A DNA stretch of 64,000 nt. It comes from Janthinobacterium sp. UMAB-56. Its GTDB lineage: Bacteria; Pseudomonadota; Gammaproteobacteria; Burkholderiales; Burkholderiaceae_D. Below the pieces are notes generated by a model. That model did no database searches and was not told the origin of the DNA. It saw only the letters and a program-made list of their open reading frames with translations. Shown in pieces: positions 1-9,648 of this stretch. The stretch spans positions 175,872 through 239,871 of the forward strand of contig NZ_LT607656.1 of assembly GCF_900095265.1 (NCBI RefSeq). Direction: 5' to 3'. The position numbers and the translations under genes were made by a program. Within the stretch, counting starts at the first letter, position 1. Every line of letters begins with the position of its first letter.

Positions 1-47
1 TTAAGAAAGACATCGCCAAGCTGCTCAAAGCTTCGGCGATCGGTTAA
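1..47 (+). CDS. C-terminal end of an unidentified gene (partial)
   Basis: Only the last 14 codons are present, reading KKDIAKLLKASAIG and then TAA at 45-47. The stop lies 9 bases before the heme A synthase start, so this gene is probably the preceding member of the same cox assembly operon. In Burkholderiales that place is usually taken by a small membrane protein after SURF1. Too little is present to name it. Confidence 0.5.
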   Translation, partial: KKDIAKLLKASAIG

Positions 48-56
48 GGAGTCTGC

Positions 57-1241
57 ATGCCGACGATGCATCTCTCCGCGCTGGCCCAGCTGGGCTTGAC
101 GGGCCTGCTGGTGGCGCTGCTGCCTTTGACCATGGTCTGGGTATCCGCGGACGCGAATAAATACCGCAAGCTGGTGTGGATCGCCGTCTTTCTGACGGTC
201 GACCTGATCATGTTTGGCGGCTTCACGCGCCTGTCCGATTCCGGCCTCGGCTGCCCAGATTGGCCAGGCTGTTATGGCTCGGCCAATCCTTTCCTCGCGC
301 ACGAACACATCGTGGCGGCGCAAACCCTGATGCCGACGGGCCCCGTGACGGTAGTCAAGGCGTGGATCGAAATGACGCACCGCTACCTGGCCATGGCCAT
401 TGGCGTGCTGATCGTGGCGATGATGGTGCAAGCGTGGCGCCAGTGGAAGAAAAGCCGCCGCGAAGAATTCGCCCCCGCGCTGCCGACGGCGCTGTTTTTG
501 TTCGTCTGCCTGCAGGGGGCGTTCGGCGCCTGGACGGTGACCCTGAAGCTGCAACCGGTGATTGTCACCATTCACTTGTTGCTGGGCATGGGCTTGCTGG
601 CCATGCTGACGTGGCTGGGCGGGCGCCAGGATCGTGCCGTCAAACCCTTGCTGCGCGCCGATGCGGATGCAGCCGTGCTGCGTCCCGTGCGGGCGCTGGC
701 CGTCATGTCGCTCGTGCTGCTCACCGTGCAGATCGCGCTGGGCGGCTGGGTGAGCACCAACTACGCCACCCTGGCCTGCACGGATTTTCCTCTGTGTGGC
801 GGGAAAGTCATTCCGGAGATGGATTTTGAGCATGGTTTCCATCTGTGGCGCGAACTGGGCAAGACGGCCGCCGGCCATTACTTGCCATTTTCGGCGCTGA
901 CGGCCATCCATTGGGTGCACCGCAACTTCGCCTTCGTCGTGCTGGCCGGTGTCGGCTATACGGTGTTGCGCGCGTGGAAGCTGCCGTCCCTGCGCGGCAC
1001 GGCGCGCTTGCTTGCGCTGGTGCTGTCCTTGCAGGTGGTGACGGGCCTGGCGACGATTTACCTGAGCTGGCCATTGTCGATTGCTGTCCTGCATAACGGC
1101 GGCGCGGCGCTGCTCGTGTTGTTGCTGACCATGTTAAACTACAAGGCTAAATTCCAACTCGATGTTGCGCGCACTGTTAAGCGCGCTTGCGCCTCCGCGA
1201 CAGTGCCCACGGCACCAGCCAGTCCTTCCCGTACCGCATAA
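57..1241 (+). CDS. ctaA: Heme A synthase (CtaA/COX15)
   Basis: Oxidises the C8 methyl of heme O to the formyl group of heme A, the cofactor of aa3 cytochrome c oxidase, in the inner membrane. The 394-residue protein has about eight hydrophobic helices. The first periplasmic loop carries the cysteine pair of the family (SGLGCPDWPGC, about residues 62-72). Candidate heme-ligand histidines lie in helices, for example EMTHRY near 105-110, IHWVHRN and VLHNGG; a second Cys pair occurs in ACTDFPLCGG. The ATG at 57 is preceded by an AGGAG-like site at 47-52. ctaB starts on the base after the stop, so the two are surely cotranscribed. Confidence 0.95.
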   Translation: MPTMHLSALAQLGLTGLLVALLPLTMVWVSADANKYRKLVWIAVFLTVDLIMFGGFTRLSDSGLGCPDWPGCYGSANPFLAHEHIVAAQTLMPTGPVTVVKAWIEMTHRYLAMAIGVLIVAMMVQAWRQWKKSRREEFAPALPTALFLFVCLQGAFGAWTVTLKLQPVIVTIHLLLGMGLLAMLTWLGGRQDRAVKPLLRADADAAVLRPVRALAVMSLVLLTVQIALGGWVSTNYATLACTDFPLCGGKVIPEMDFEHGFHLWRELGKTAAGHYLPFSALTAIHWVHRNFAFVVLAGVGYTVLRAWKLPSLRGTARLLALVLSLQVVTGLATIYLSWPLSIAVLHNGGAALLVLLLTMLNYKAKFQLDVARTVKRACASATVPTAPASPSRTA

Positions 1242-2141
1242 ATGACTACTCAGACCATCAGCCGTAAACCTTCCCCCCGCATCGCCCAGTACTGGGCGCT
1301 GACCAAGCCCCGCGTGACGCAACTGGCCGTGTTTTGCGCCGTCATCGGCATGTTCCTGGCCAGCGAGGAGTTGCCCGACTGGCACGCGGTGGTGTTCGGC
1401 ACCCTCGGCATCTGGCTGCTGGCCGGCGCCGCGTTTGCCGTCAATTGCCTGGCCGAGCGCGAAATCGACGCGCGCATGGCCCGCACGGCGCGCCGCCCCA
1501 TGGCCATGGGCGACATCACGGTGAAGCAGACGGTGGTGTTCGCACTGGTGATCGGCGGCCTGGGCATGGCGATTCTGTATCACCTCGTCAATCCGCTGAC
1601 CATGTGGCTGACCTTTGTCACCTTTGTCGGCTACGCCCTGATCTACACCATGGTGCTGAAACCGGCCACGCCGCAAAACATCGTCATCGGCGGCCTGTCC
1701 GGCGCCATGCCGCCCGCGCTGGGCTGGGCCGCCGTGGCGAACGACGTGCCGATGCAGGCCTGGCTGCTGGTCTTGATCATTTTCGTCTGGACGCCGCCGC
1801 ACTTCTGGGCGCTGGCCATGTACCGCCGCGACGATTACGCGCGCTCGGGCCTGCCCATGCTGCCCGTCACGCACGGCTTGAAATTCACGCAATTTCACGT
1901 CTGGCTGTATTCGATCGCGCTGGCCGCCACCACCTTGCTGCCCTTTGCCGTGCGCATGAGCGGCTTGATCTACCTGGCCTCGGCCGTGCTGCTGAATGCC
2001 GGTTTCCTGTATTACGCCTGGAAGATGTACCGCCACTACACGGATTTGATCGCGCGCAAAGCCTTCACGTATTCCATCATTTATTTGGCACTGCTGTTCG
2101 CAGCCTTGCTGGTCGACCACTACATTCCCCTCGGAACATGA
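1242..2141 (+). CDS. ctaB: Protoheme IX farnesyltransferase (heme O synthase)
   Basis: Transfers farnesyl from farnesyl diphosphate to the vinyl group of heme B to give heme O, the substrate of the upstream CtaA. The 299-residue UbiA-family membrane protein has about nine helices. The first prenyl-diphosphate/Mg2+ motif is at residues 68-79 ([12 protein letters not shown]), followed by the conserved RTARRP. The second motif region is [10 protein letters not shown] in the distal half. The start ATG abuts the ctaA stop and the stop overlaps the SCO start in ATGA, which indicates translational coupling. Confidence 0.96.
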   Translation: MTTQTISRKPSPRIAQYWALTKPRVTQLAVFCAVIGMFLASEELPDWHAVVFGTLGIWLLAGAAFAVNCLAEREIDARMARTARRPMAMGDITVKQTVVFALVIGGLGMAILYHLVNPLTMWLTFVTFVGYALIYTMVLKPATPQNIVIGGLSGAMPPALGWAAVANDVPMQAWLLVLIIFVWTPPHFWALAMYRRDDYARSGLPMLPVTHGLKFTQFHVWLYSIALAATTLLPFAVRMSGLIYLASAVLLNAGFLYYAWKMYRHYTDLIARKAFTYSIIYLALLFAALLVDHYIPLGT

Positions 2142-2731
2142 AAAAATACCTGACCCTGTTGTTGGCGGCCGCCCTGGTCGCCGTCCTCTCCGGTTGCGGC
2201 AAGCCGGCCGCGCCCAAGCTGGCCTTCAAGAATACCGACGTGACGGGCCTGGGCTACGCGCGCGAGTTCGCGCTGACGGACCACACGGGCCACCCGCGCA
2301 CCCTGGCCGACTACAAGGGCAAGCTGGTGCTGATGTTCTTCGGCTACACGCAATGTCCGGACGTCTGCCCCACGACCATGGCCGACATGGCCCAGGTGAT
2401 GCAGGAAATGGGCCCGCAGGCGGACCAGGTGCAAGTGCTGTTCGTCACGGTCGACCCAGAGCGCGATACGCAAGCCTTGCTGGCGCAATACGTGCCTGCC
2501 TTCGACAAGCGCTTTGTAGGCCTGTATGGCGATGCGGCCGCGACGGCCAAAGTGGCGAAGGAATTCAAGGTGTATTACGCCAAGGTCGAGGGCGAAACGG
2601 ACAGCAGCTACACGGTCGACCACACGGCCGGCACCTATGTCTTCGACCGCGAAGGCAAGATCCGCCTGTTCGTGCGCCACGGCGAAAAGCCTGCCGCCAT
2701 CGCGCACGATCTTAAACTTCTGCTATCCTGA
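2138..2731 (+). CDS. SCO1/SenC-family copper chaperone lipoprotein
   Basis: A 197-residue thioredoxin-fold protein that delivers copper to the CuA centre of cytochrome oxidase. An N-terminal signal ends in a lipobox with Cys20 (VLSGC), so it is predicted to be membrane-anchored and to face the periplasm. The copper-binding CxxxC is at Cys73 and Cys77 (TQCPDVCP), with the distal ligand histidine near residue 162 (VDHTAG). The longer open frame upstream is out-of-gene sequence; the ATG at 2138 overlaps the ctaB stop and opens a proper signal peptide. It is the last gene of the cox assembly operon. Confidence 0.93.
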   Translation: MKKYLTLLLAAALVAVLSGCGKPAAPKLAFKNTDVTGLGYAREFALTDHTGHPRTLADYKGKLVLMFFGYTQCPDVCPTTMADMAQVMQEMGPQADQVQVLFVTVDPERDTQALLAQYVPAFDKRFVGLYGDAAATAKVAKEFKVYYAKVEGETDSSYTVDHTAGTYVFDREGKIRLFVRHGEKPAAIAHDLKLLLS

Positions 2732-2773
2732 CCCGGTCGCGCCGCTAGGCGCCATCTTCAGGATACGCAGTAC

Positions 2774-3853
2774 ATGGATAAACGTTTCGAGCCTTACGCC
2801 CGCCTGGCAGCCATCATCTTCTTGCTGATAGGCTGCTTTTTCGTCTTGCGGCCCTTCCTGGCAGCCATGCTGTTTGCCGCCTGCGTGGGCATTTCCAGCT
2901 GGCCTTTGTATCTGCTCCTGCTGGAACGCCTGAAAGGCCGGCGCAACTGGGCGGCCGCCATCATGACCCTGTCGCTGGTGCTGGTCATCGTGCTACCGCT
3001 GGCTCTCGTCACCTATAACCTGGCTGACAATGTCTCGCGCGTGTACGAGCAGATCCGCGCCGCGCTGGAGTCGGGCAGCCTGCATCCGCCGGCCTGGCTG
3101 GCCAGCATTCCCGTCGTCGGCGAAACCATCGATCGCTATGTGCGGCGCTTGCTGGAAGACCGCGAGGAATTATTGAATTTGGGTAAGACCATGCTGGAAC
3201 CGGCGCGCCATTTCCTCGCTTCCGGCGGCATCTTGCTGGGCACGGGCCTGGCGCAGACCAGCCTGGCCGTGTTTGTCAGCTTCTTCCTCTACCGCGATGG
3301 CCAGCAACTGCGCCGTGCCTTGATGACGGGCGCCGCGCGCATCATCGGCGACAGCGCGCCCGGCGTGGGCCTGACCATCAGCCGCACCGTGCGCGGCGTC
3401 ATGTACGGCTTGCTGGGCACGGCGCTGGCGCAGGCCCTGGTGGCCGTGGTGGGCTTTTTGATCGCCGGCGTGCCGGCCGTGGCGCTCCTGGGTGTGGCCA
3501 CCTTCATCTTTTCGCTGATCCCCGTGGGGCCGCCGCTGATCTGGGGCGGCGCCGCCATCTGGCTGTTTACGGAAGGGCAGACGGGCTGGGGCATTTTCAT
3601 GCTGGTGTGGGGCGCGCTGCTGATCAGCGGCGTGGATAACGTGGTCAAGCCCATGCTCATCAGCCGCGGCAGCAGCCTGCCGTTTTTGCTGGTATTGCTG
3701 GGCGTGCTGGGCGGCGTGCTGGCCTTTGGCTTCGTCGGCATTTTCATCGGCCCGACCCTGCTGGCGGTGCTGTACAGCTTGCTGCAAACGTGGACGGGGA
3801 GCGAGGCCACCGTGCCGCAGGGCAAAGATACGCTGACGCGTAAAAAAGATTAA
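2774..3853 (+). CDS. AI-2E family transporter (PerM/YdgG-like permease)
   Basis: A 359-residue integral membrane protein with about eight hydrophobic segments arranged as in UPF0118/AI-2E proteins: an N-terminal pair, a soluble stretch (about residues 80-140), then a C-terminal helical block with IPVGPP and the DNVVKPMLIS motif characteristic of the family. Members export autoinducer-2 or act as Na+/H+ antiporters; the substrate here cannot be deduced. An AGGA site precedes the ATG by about 10 bases. The stop overlaps the stop of the convergent CorC-like gene by 4 bases, leaving no room for a terminator. Confidence 0.88.
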   Translation: MDKRFEPYARLAAIIFLLIGCFFVLRPFLAAMLFAACVGISSWPLYLLLLERLKGRRNWAAAIMTLSLVLVIVLPLALVTYNLADNVSRVYEQIRAALESGSLHPPAWLASIPVVGETIDRYVRRLLEDREELLNLGKTMLEPARHFLASGGILLGTGLAQTSLAVFVSFFLYRDGQQLRRALMTGAARIIGDSAPGVGLTISRTVRGVMYGLLGTALAQALVAVVGFLIAGVPAVALLGVATFIFSLIPVGPPLIWGGAAIWLFTEGQTGWGIFMLVWGALLISGVDNVVKPMLISRGSSLPFLLVLLGVLGGVLAFGFVGIFIGPTLLAVLYSLLQTWTGSEATVPQGKDTLTRKKD

Positions 3854-5223
3854 TCCCTCAGGTCTGCATCGAGGTCCCGCTCCTGCTTGGGGATCACCTT
3901 GATGAGCACGATGCGGGGCCCGTTCATCTTCTTGACGACGATGTCGAAGTCGACAAAGGCGATGCGCTGGCCCTGCTTCGGAATGTCCCCCAGCTTGACC
4001 ATGATCAAGCCGCCCACCGATTCCACGTCGTCCAGCCCCAGTTCCTCGTTTTCGATATCGATGCCGAGGATGCGTTCGAGCGAGAAGATGGGCAGGCTGG
4101 CCTTGCCGATCAGGGTGCCGTCGCTTTGCTTGAGCCAGTCATTTTCATTGCGGCGGAACTCATCGCGGATTTCGCCGACCATGGCGCCGAGCAAGTTATC
4201 GAGGGTGATGAAGCCCAGCGGACGCTTGCCCTTTTCGCCGATCAGGGCGAAGTGGGGCGCGCCGTCGCGGAAGCGGCGGAACAGTTCCAGCGCGGGCGTG
4301 CGCGCCGAAATGATGTCCACGGGACGCAAAAACGGCGTGAGCGAGGTGATCGGCTTGCCCGCCTGCTGGGCAAAGAACAGGTCTTTCAAATGCACCACGC
4401 CCAGCACATCGTCTTCATTCATGTCGAAATACGGGTAGCGGCTGAAGCGGTTGCGCAGCACCGTGTCGAGATTTTCTTCCAGGGTGCTCGAGGCGTGCAG
4501 GGCGATCACTTCATTGATCGGGCGCATCAGGTCCGACACCGTCATCTGTTCAAAATCCAGCGACTGCGCCAGGATGTTGCGTTCGTCACGCGTAAATTTT
4601 TCGCCGGGCTGGCTGGTGCGCAGGATCAATTTCAGTTCTTCGGACGAGTAATGGGCATCGTGGCCACCCTTGCCGGACAGGCCTGCCAGGCGCAGCACCC
4701 AGTTGGCGCTGGCGTTGAGCAGGTAAATGGCCGGATACATGGCCCAGTAAAAGCCATACAGGGGAATCGCGCTCCACAGGCCGACGGCTTCCGGGTTGCG
4801 GATGGCCATCGATTTGGGTGCCAGTTCGCCCACGACGATATGCAGGAAGGAAATCACGCTGAAGGCGACGACGAACGAGACGCCGTGGATCAGCTCTTGC
4901 GAGGTGACCCCGATGGCGCCGAACAGCGGCTCAAGCAAGCCGGCAAACGCCGGCTCGCCGACCCAGCCCAGGCCCAGCGACGCCAGGGTGATGCCCAGCT
5001 GGCAGGCGGACAGGTAGGCGTCCAGCTGGCCATGCACCTTGGCCAGGATGCGGCCCCGTAGTCCCTGTGTCTTGGCGATGGCGCGGATGCGCGTGCGCCG
5101 CAAGGTGACGATGCCAAATTCGGCGGCAACAAAAAAACCGTTCAGCGCGACCAGGAAGAGGGCGAGCAGGACTAGCAAGACATTGTGCATGGGGGCGCGG
5201 AAGATGGGCTGTAAAAACGTCAT
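3850..5223 (-). CDS. CNNM/CBS-domain protein of the CorC/HlyC family
   Basis: A 457-residue membrane protein with an N-terminal DUF21/CNNM domain of about four hydrophobic segments (residues about 5-200), a pair of CBS domains (about 215-340; DLMRPINEV opens the first) and a C-terminal CorC_HlyC domain. Such proteins are annotated as hemolysins but are linked to Mg2+/Co2+ efflux or membrane repair; a true haemolytic role is unlikely. It stands alone, converges on the AI-2E permease, and is followed on the same strand by the MFS gene after a 77-base gap. Confidence 0.88.
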   Translation of the reverse strand: MTFLQPIFRAPMHNVLLVLLALFLVALNGFFVAAEFGIVTLRRTRIRAIAKTQGLRGRILAKVHGQLDAYLSACQLGITLASLGLGWVGEPAFAGLLEPLFGAIGVTSQELIHGVSFVVAFSVISFLHIVVGELAPKSMAIRNPEAVGLWSAIPLYGFYWAMYPAIYLLNASANWVLRLAGLSGKGGHDAHYSSEELKLILRTSQPGEKFTRDERNILAQSLDFEQMTVSDLMRPINEVIALHASSTLEENLDTVLRNRFSRYPYFDMNEDDVLGVVHLKDLFFAQQAGKPITSLTPFLRPVDIISARTPALELFRRFRDGAPHFALIGEKGKRPLGFITLDNLLGAMVGEIRDEFRRNENDWLKQSDGTLIGKASLPIFSLERILGIDIENEELGLDDVESVGGLIMVKLGDIPKQGQRIAFVDFDIVVKKMNGPRIVLIKVIPKQERDLDADLRD

Positions 5224-5300
5224 CTTAAACGACGAAGGCCACCATAGCCTAATTTAGCCGCGCACGCCGCCTGGTAGCGGCGGGCGCGCGGCCGGTGGCC

Positions 5301-6635
5301 TTACTCTTGGGCGGCCGTTTGCGGCCCGCCGCGCATGGCAAAGACCATGACGGCCGAGACGATGGCGGGGATGGCGACGACGAGGAAAATCGTGCTGTTG
5401 GGCCAGTTCAGGCGGATCAGTTCGCCACCGAGCACGGGGCCGATGATGGAACCGATGCGCCCGACGCCCAGGCTCCAGCCTATGCCTGTCGAGCGCAGGG
5501 TGGTCGGGTAATAGCTGGCTGCCAGGGCATTCACGGCAGGCTGACCGCCGACCACGCAAAAGCCGGCGATGAAGATGGTGATGAACAGGAAAGCCAGCGA
5601 CACATCGGGACGGCCGATCAGGGCGATCGCCACGGCGGCCACCAAAAAGCATGGCAGCAGGATGCGGCGGAAGCTGGAGCGGTCGATCAGCTGGCCCATG
5701 ACGAGGGTGCCGATGGTGCCGCCCACTTGCAGGGCCGTCCCGGCCAGCACGGCATTGGCCGTGGACAGGCCCGCATCCTTGGCGATGGTCGGCAGCCAGT
5801 TCGACAGGAAATACAAATTGAGCAAGTTCATGAAGTTGATGACCCACAGCAGTATCGTCATCTTGGCGCGGCCACCCGTAAACAATTGCAGCACGGGCGC
5901 GCCCTTGTGTGCCTTTTCATGCACGAGGTATTGCGTCTCGGCCGTGATGCTTACCGTCGGATCGATGCGCTTGAGCCATTGGGCCACCTTGTCGAGCTTG
6001 CGTTGCTTGAGCACCAGGAATTGCATCGATTCCGGCAGCAGGAAGAACATCAGCACGCCGATCACCAGCGGCACCACGCCACCCACGTAAAACACGGATT
6101 GCCAGCCGAAGGCGGGAATCAGCGCGGCGGATAACAGCCCGCCCAGCACGGCGCCCAGGGTAAAGCCGCAGGAGACCAGCATCATCAGGGTGACTTTCTT
6201 GCGCAGCGGGCTGTATTCGCCGGCCAGCGCCATGGCGTTCGGCATCACGGCGCCCAGGCCCAGGCCCGTGATGAAACGGATCAGTTGCAATTGCTCGATG
6301 CTGGTCGCCAGCGGCGTGACCAGCATGCACAGCGAAAAGAAGATGGTCGAGCCGATCAGCACGGGACGGCGGCCGAACTTGTCGGCCGTGATGCTGAATA
6401 CCAGGGAACCGACCAGCATGCCCAAGAGGCCCGCGCCGAACACGGGGCCCAGGTTGGCCTTGCTGACATTCCAGTCGGCAATGATGGCGGGCGCCACATA
6501 GCCCATGGCTTGCACGTCGAAGCCATCCATGATGACGCACAGCCCGCACAGGATCAGCATGCCGATCTGGAAGGAGCCGATCTTGTTGTTATTGATGAGA
6601 TCGGGTATATCGATCGTCTTGTCTGCCGTGGACAT
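5301..6635 (-). CDS. MFS transporter, aromatic acid:H+ symporter type
   Basis: A 444-residue major-facilitator protein with 12 predicted helices. The N-terminal half carries MDGFDVQAMGYVAP in helix 1 and ADKFGRRPV between helices 2 and 3, both typical of the AAHS group (PcaK, BenK, MhpT). It would import a benzoate- or protocatechuate-like acid with protons. The start is supported by CAGGAG 8 bases upstream. No aromatic catabolic gene lies nearby, so the substrate is open. The 123-base AT-rich upstream region probably holds its promoter; the NhaR-like gene upstream is on the same strand. Confidence 0.88.
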   Translation of the reverse strand: MSTADKTIDIPDLINNNKIGSFQIGMLILCGLCVIMDGFDVQAMGYVAPAIIADWNVSKANLGPVFGAGLLGMLVGSLVFSITADKFGRRPVLIGSTIFFSLCMLVTPLATSIEQLQLIRFITGLGLGAVMPNAMALAGEYSPLRKKVTLMMLVSCGFTLGAVLGGLLSAALIPAFGWQSVFYVGGVVPLVIGVLMFFLLPESMQFLVLKQRKLDKVAQWLKRIDPTVSITAETQYLVHEKAHKGAPVLQLFTGGRAKMTILLWVINFMNLLNLYFLSNWLPTIAKDAGLSTANAVLAGTALQVGGTIGTLVMGQLIDRSSFRRILLPCFLVAAVAIALIGRPDVSLAFLFITIFIAGFCVVGGQPAVNALAASYYPTTLRSTGIGWSLGVGRIGSIIGPVLGGELIRLNWPNSTIFLVVAIPAIVSAVMVFAMRGGPQTAAQE

Positions 6636-6758
6636 GCTGCCGCTCCTGTTTTTTATGGTGATCGCACCCTTCCGGCGAGGGACAGGCGCGTGTTTGTCTC
6701 AGGCTTCATTACAATCGCTTTTGATTGATTATTCAAACGTTATTTTCGAATGGATTTA

Positions 6759-7673
6759 TCATGTTTCCTTATGAATCTTCGGCAGGGTCTGGATGGCGGC
6801 CAGGATCACGTCGAGTGCCGGGTGCATGATCTTGCGTTCGTTCGAGATGACGTAAAACTGTTCGCGCAGCGAAGAAGCGTCGCCCACCAGCACGGCACCG
6901 AATTGCTCCTCGATATCGGCCGCCAGGCTGGCCGAGGCGAAGAACAGGCCCAGGCCCTTGCGGCCAAAGGCGTTGAGCATGGCGTTGTCTTCGAATTCGC
7001 CGACCACGTCGGGGCGCACGCCCTGCTGCACCATCCATTCGTCGATGCGCCCGCGCAGGGCGTTGTTGCGCGTAGGCAGTAAAAATGGCGCGCCGTGCAG
7101 GCTGTGCGGGAAATTGTCGCGGTATTGCGCGGCCAGCGCGGGGATGGCGAACAGCTTCATGGCGCTTTCCCCCCACAGGTGGCTGGACACGCGCAGGCTG
7201 GCGCCGGCCGGCACGGCGCGGTCCGTCAACACCAGGTCCAGCTTGTGCAGGGCCAGGTCGGCCAGCAGGGATTCGAATTCGTCTTCCAGGCACACCAGTT
7301 TGACGGGCTGGTCCAGGCTGCGCGTGGCGTCGAGCATGCGGTAAGCCATCAGTTTCGGCAGGGAATCGGAAATGCCCACCGTCAGGCGCATCTTTTCCGC
7401 GTCGGTATCGGCCAGCGCATCTTGCATCTGCTCGCCCAGCAGGAAAATCTGGTCCGCATAGCCGAGCGCCAGCCGGCCCGCTTCCGTCGGCACCAAACGC
7501 CGTCCCTGCGGCTGCAGCAAGGACTTGCCCAGTTCCTTTTCCAGCAGGGCCAGCTGGGTGCTGATGGTTTGCACGGCCAGTCCCAGACGTTCGGCCGCGC
7601 GCGTCACGCCGCCTTCCTTGGCGACCACCCAAAAGAAGTACAAATGACGGTAATTAAACCCCGTGGTTTTCAT
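6759..7673 (-). CDS. nhaR: LysR-family regulator, NhaR-like
   Basis: A 304-residue LysR-type protein. The N-terminal winged HTH (residues about 7-65: FNYRHLYFFWVVAKEGGVTR and following) and the effector domain (ISDSLPKLMAYRML, LHKLDLVLTD, VVGEFEDNAMLNAFG) resemble E. coli NhaR rather than generic LysR proteins. NhaR senses Na+ and activates nhaA and other stress genes. Here the divergent neighbour is the DUF475/TerD operon with a 117-base shared control region, so that operon is its likely target. An AGAGGG site lies 7 bases before the ATG. The Na+ link is inferred from family resemblance only. Confidence 0.82.
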   Translation of the reverse strand: MKTTGFNYRHLYFFWVVAKEGGVTRAAERLGLAVQTISTQLALLEKELGKSLLQPQGRRLVPTEAGRLALGYADQIFLLGEQMQDALADTDAEKMRLTVGISDSLPKLMAYRMLDATRSLDQPVKLVCLEDEFESLLADLALHKLDLVLTDRAVPAGASLRVSSHLWGESAMKLFAIPALAAQYRDNFPHSLHGAPFLLPTRNNALRGRIDEWMVQQGVRPDVVGEFEDNAMLNAFGRKGLGLFFASASLAADIEEQFGAVLVGDASSLREQFYVISNERKIMHPALDVILAAIQTLPKIHKET

Positions 7674-7726
7674 CGCTGCACCCTCTATCTTCTGTTTTTA
7701 CGAAGTAATGCTTCTATTATCTTCCA

Positions 7727-7755
7727 TTTTTAAATGTGTCATACGTCCCTATACT
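7727..7755 (+). promoter_or_regulatory. Candidate promoter of the DUF475/TerD operon
   Basis: TATACT at 7750-7755 is a good -10 (5 of 6). At 17-base spacing the -35 position (7727-7732, TTTTTA) is poor, which fits activator dependence, for example on the divergent NhaR-like protein. Confidence 0.4.
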
Positions 7756-7790
7756 ACCTTCCATTGAATGTGGATAAAGGGGAACTATCG

Positions 7791-8870
7791 ATGAAACATT
7801 TCAGAGTGTCATTTTTAGTGACATTTATCTGCCTGGGCATTTCCGCCTGGTGGGGTTACACGCACGGTGGCGTGCAAACGATGCTGGCAGCGCTCGGTAT
7901 CGCGGTGATCCTGGGCGTGATGGAAGTATCGCTGTCGTTCGACAACGCGGTGGTGAATGCCTCGGTGCTGAAGAACTGGGACAAGTTCTGGCAGAACCTG
8001 TTCCTCGGCGTGGGCATCATCATCGCCGTCTTCGGCATGCGCTTGCTGTTCCCGCTGGTCATCGTGGCGCAAGCGGCGGACCTGGGCTTGCTGGAAGTAT
8101 GGAATCTGGCCCTGAGCAATCCGGAGCAGTATTCGATGCACCTGACGAATCACCACGCGGAAGTGGCGGCATTCGGCGGCATTTTCCTGCTGCTGGTGTT
8201 CCTGAACTTCTTGCTCGACGCGGAAAAAGAAACGCATTGGCTGGGGCGTATTGAAGAAAAACTGGGTGCGCTGGGCAAGATATCGTCGATTTCCGTGATG
8301 ATTGCGCTGGGCACCCTGATGGCCAGTCTGTCGATGATCGAAGAAGGCCAGAAGCTGGTGGTCTTGACGGCCGGCCTATGGGGCATCTTGACTTACGTGG
8401 GCGTCGATGTGATCAGTGGCTTGCTGGAAGGCGATAACGGCGACGGCAACATGGGCGACATCGTCAAGCGCGGCGGTATTGGCGGCTTTCTGTACCTGGA
8501 AGTGCTGGATGCCTCGTTCAGCTTTGACGGCGTGATCGGCGCGTTTGCCATCACCAAGGATGTCGTGATCATCATGCTGGGCCTGGCTATCGGCGCGATG
8601 TTCGTGCGTTCGATGACGGTGTTCCTGGTGCGCAAGGGTACGCTGGACGAGTTCGTTTATCTGGAGCACGGCGCGCACTATGCGATCGGTATCCTGGCCG
8701 TGATCATGTTGGTCAGCATGAAGTTCCACATTCCTGAGATCTTCACGGGTCTGATTGGCGTGGCTTTCATTCTCGCCTCGCTGTGGTCGTCTATCCGCCA
8801 CAAACGCAGGATGGCCATCGAGGACGGCAAGACGCAAGCGCCGCTAGCAGTCAAGGCAACAGCAGTGTAA
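7791..8870 (+). CDS. DUF475 family (TerC-like) integral membrane protein
   Basis: A 359-residue protein with about nine hydrophobic helices. The acidic intramembrane motifs EVSLSFDNAVVNA and DASFSFDGVIGAF repeat the TerC-superfamily pattern and probably bind a metal ion within the membrane. I chose the ATG at 7791 because AAGGGG lies 7-14 bases upstream; the longer frame would begin inside the promoter. It heads an operon with two TerD proteins, so it probably takes the place of TerC as the membrane anchor of a Ter-type envelope or metal-stress complex. The transported ion, if any, is unknown. Confidence 0.85.
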   Translation: MKHFRVSFLVTFICLGISAWWGYTHGGVQTMLAALGIAVILGVMEVSLSFDNAVVNASVLKNWDKFWQNLFLGVGIIIAVFGMRLLFPLVIVAQAADLGLLEVWNLALSNPEQYSMHLTNHHAEVAAFGGIFLLLVFLNFLLDAEKETHWLGRIEEKLGALGKISSISVMIALGTLMASLSMIEEGQKLVVLTAGLWGILTYVGVDVISGLLEGDNGDGNMGDIVKRGGIGGFLYLEVLDASFSFDGVIGAFAITKDVVIIMLGLAIGAMFVRSMTVFLVRKGTLDEFVYLEHGAHYAIGILAVIMLVSMKFHIPEIFTGLIGVAFILASLWSSIRHKRRMAIEDGKTQAPLAVKATAV

Positions 8871-8879
8871 AGAATGCGC

Positions 8880-8952
8880 GGCAAACGCCACACCCGTTTG
8901 CCAGCGTGATGCAGCAAGCGCTGCCGCCGGTCCGGGGAGTCGGGCCGGTGGC
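8880..8952 (+). other. Two intergenic hairpins between DUF475 and terD
   Basis: The first has an 8-base perfect stem, 8880-8887 against 8895-8902. The second pairs GCCGCCGG at 8923-8930 with CCGGTGGC at 8945-8952. Neither is followed by a T run, so they look like mRNA processing or stability structures or weak attenuators, not terminators. Confidence 0.4.
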
Positions 8953-9002
8953 GGGCGCCAGGTGGACAAGTAATTTTTTATTTCACATAGGAGAAATACA
9001 TC

Positions 9003-9578
9003 ATGGCAATCAGTCTGCAAAAAGGCGGCAACGTCAACCTGAGCAAGGAAGCCCCTGGCATTTCGAAAATGATCATCGGCCTGGGCTGGGATGCCCGCGC
9101 CACCGATGGCGCCGCGTTCGACATCGACGGTTCCGTGTTCCTGCTGAAGGCCGACGGCAAGGTGCGCGCCGACCTCGACATGATTTTCTACAACAACCTG
9201 AAATCGAGCGACGGCTCGATTACCCACTCGGGCGACAACACCACGGGCGCTGGCGATGGCGACGATGAGACCGTTGTCGTCGACCTGGCCATGGTGCCAG
9301 CCGAGATCGACAAGATCGCCGTCTGCGTCACGATACATGATGCCGAGGCGCGCAAGCAAAACTTTGGTATGGTATCGAAGGCCTACGTGCGTTGCGTGAA
9401 TGCCAATGGCAACACGGAAATCGCCCGCTTCGACCTGTCGGAAGACGGTTCGGCGGAAACGGCCATGGTCTTCGGTGAAATCTACCGCAATGGCGCCGAT
9501 TGGAAATTCAAGGCTATCGGTCAGGGCTACAAGGGCGGCCTGGGCCCACTCGCCGCCTCCTTTGGCGTCGGTGTTTAA
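9003..9578 (+). CDS. terD: TerD family protein (first copy)
   Basis: A 191-residue TerD-domain protein with the family signatures GLGWDAR (about residues 26-32), FDIDGSVFLL and the Ca2+-binding segment HSGDNTTGAGDGDDE (about 78-92). TerD proteins bind calcium and are thought to assemble near the membrane with TerC-type proteins in responses to tellurite, phage or envelope stress. An AGGAG site precedes the ATG. The second TerD gene downstream is a diverged paralogue. No terA, terB or terZ is present here, so calling it a tellurite resistance gene would be going too far. Confidence 0.9.
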   Translation: MAISLQKGGNVNLSKEAPGISKMIIGLGWDARATDGAAFDIDGSVFLLKADGKVRADLDMIFYNNLKSSDGSITHSGDNTTGAGDGDDETVVVDLAMVPAEIDKIAVCVTIHDAEARKQNFGMVSKAYVRCVNANGNTEIARFDLSEDGSAETAMVFGEIYRNGADWKFKAIGQGYKGGLGPLAASFGVGV

Positions 9579-9594
9579 GTTGTAAGCAATCAGG

Positions 9595-9615
9595 GCGGTC
9601 CGCTGTCTGGACCGC
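9595..9615 (+). other. GC-rich hairpin between terD and the AIM24 gene
   Basis: GCGGTCC at 9595-9601 pairs perfectly with GGACCGC at 9609-9615 across a 7-base loop, with further G/C flanks. There is no T run. It shares a CGGTCC core with the other intergenic hairpins of this operon. Confidence 0.4.
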
Positions 9616-9648
9616 TCCCATCATCACTGCGTTGAGGAAGGAACAGAT

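Noticed and set aside
3850..5223. Calling the CorC-like protein a haemolysin
   Set aside because: The TlyC/HlyC name is historical; CNNM and CBS domains point to ion transport or membrane maintenance.
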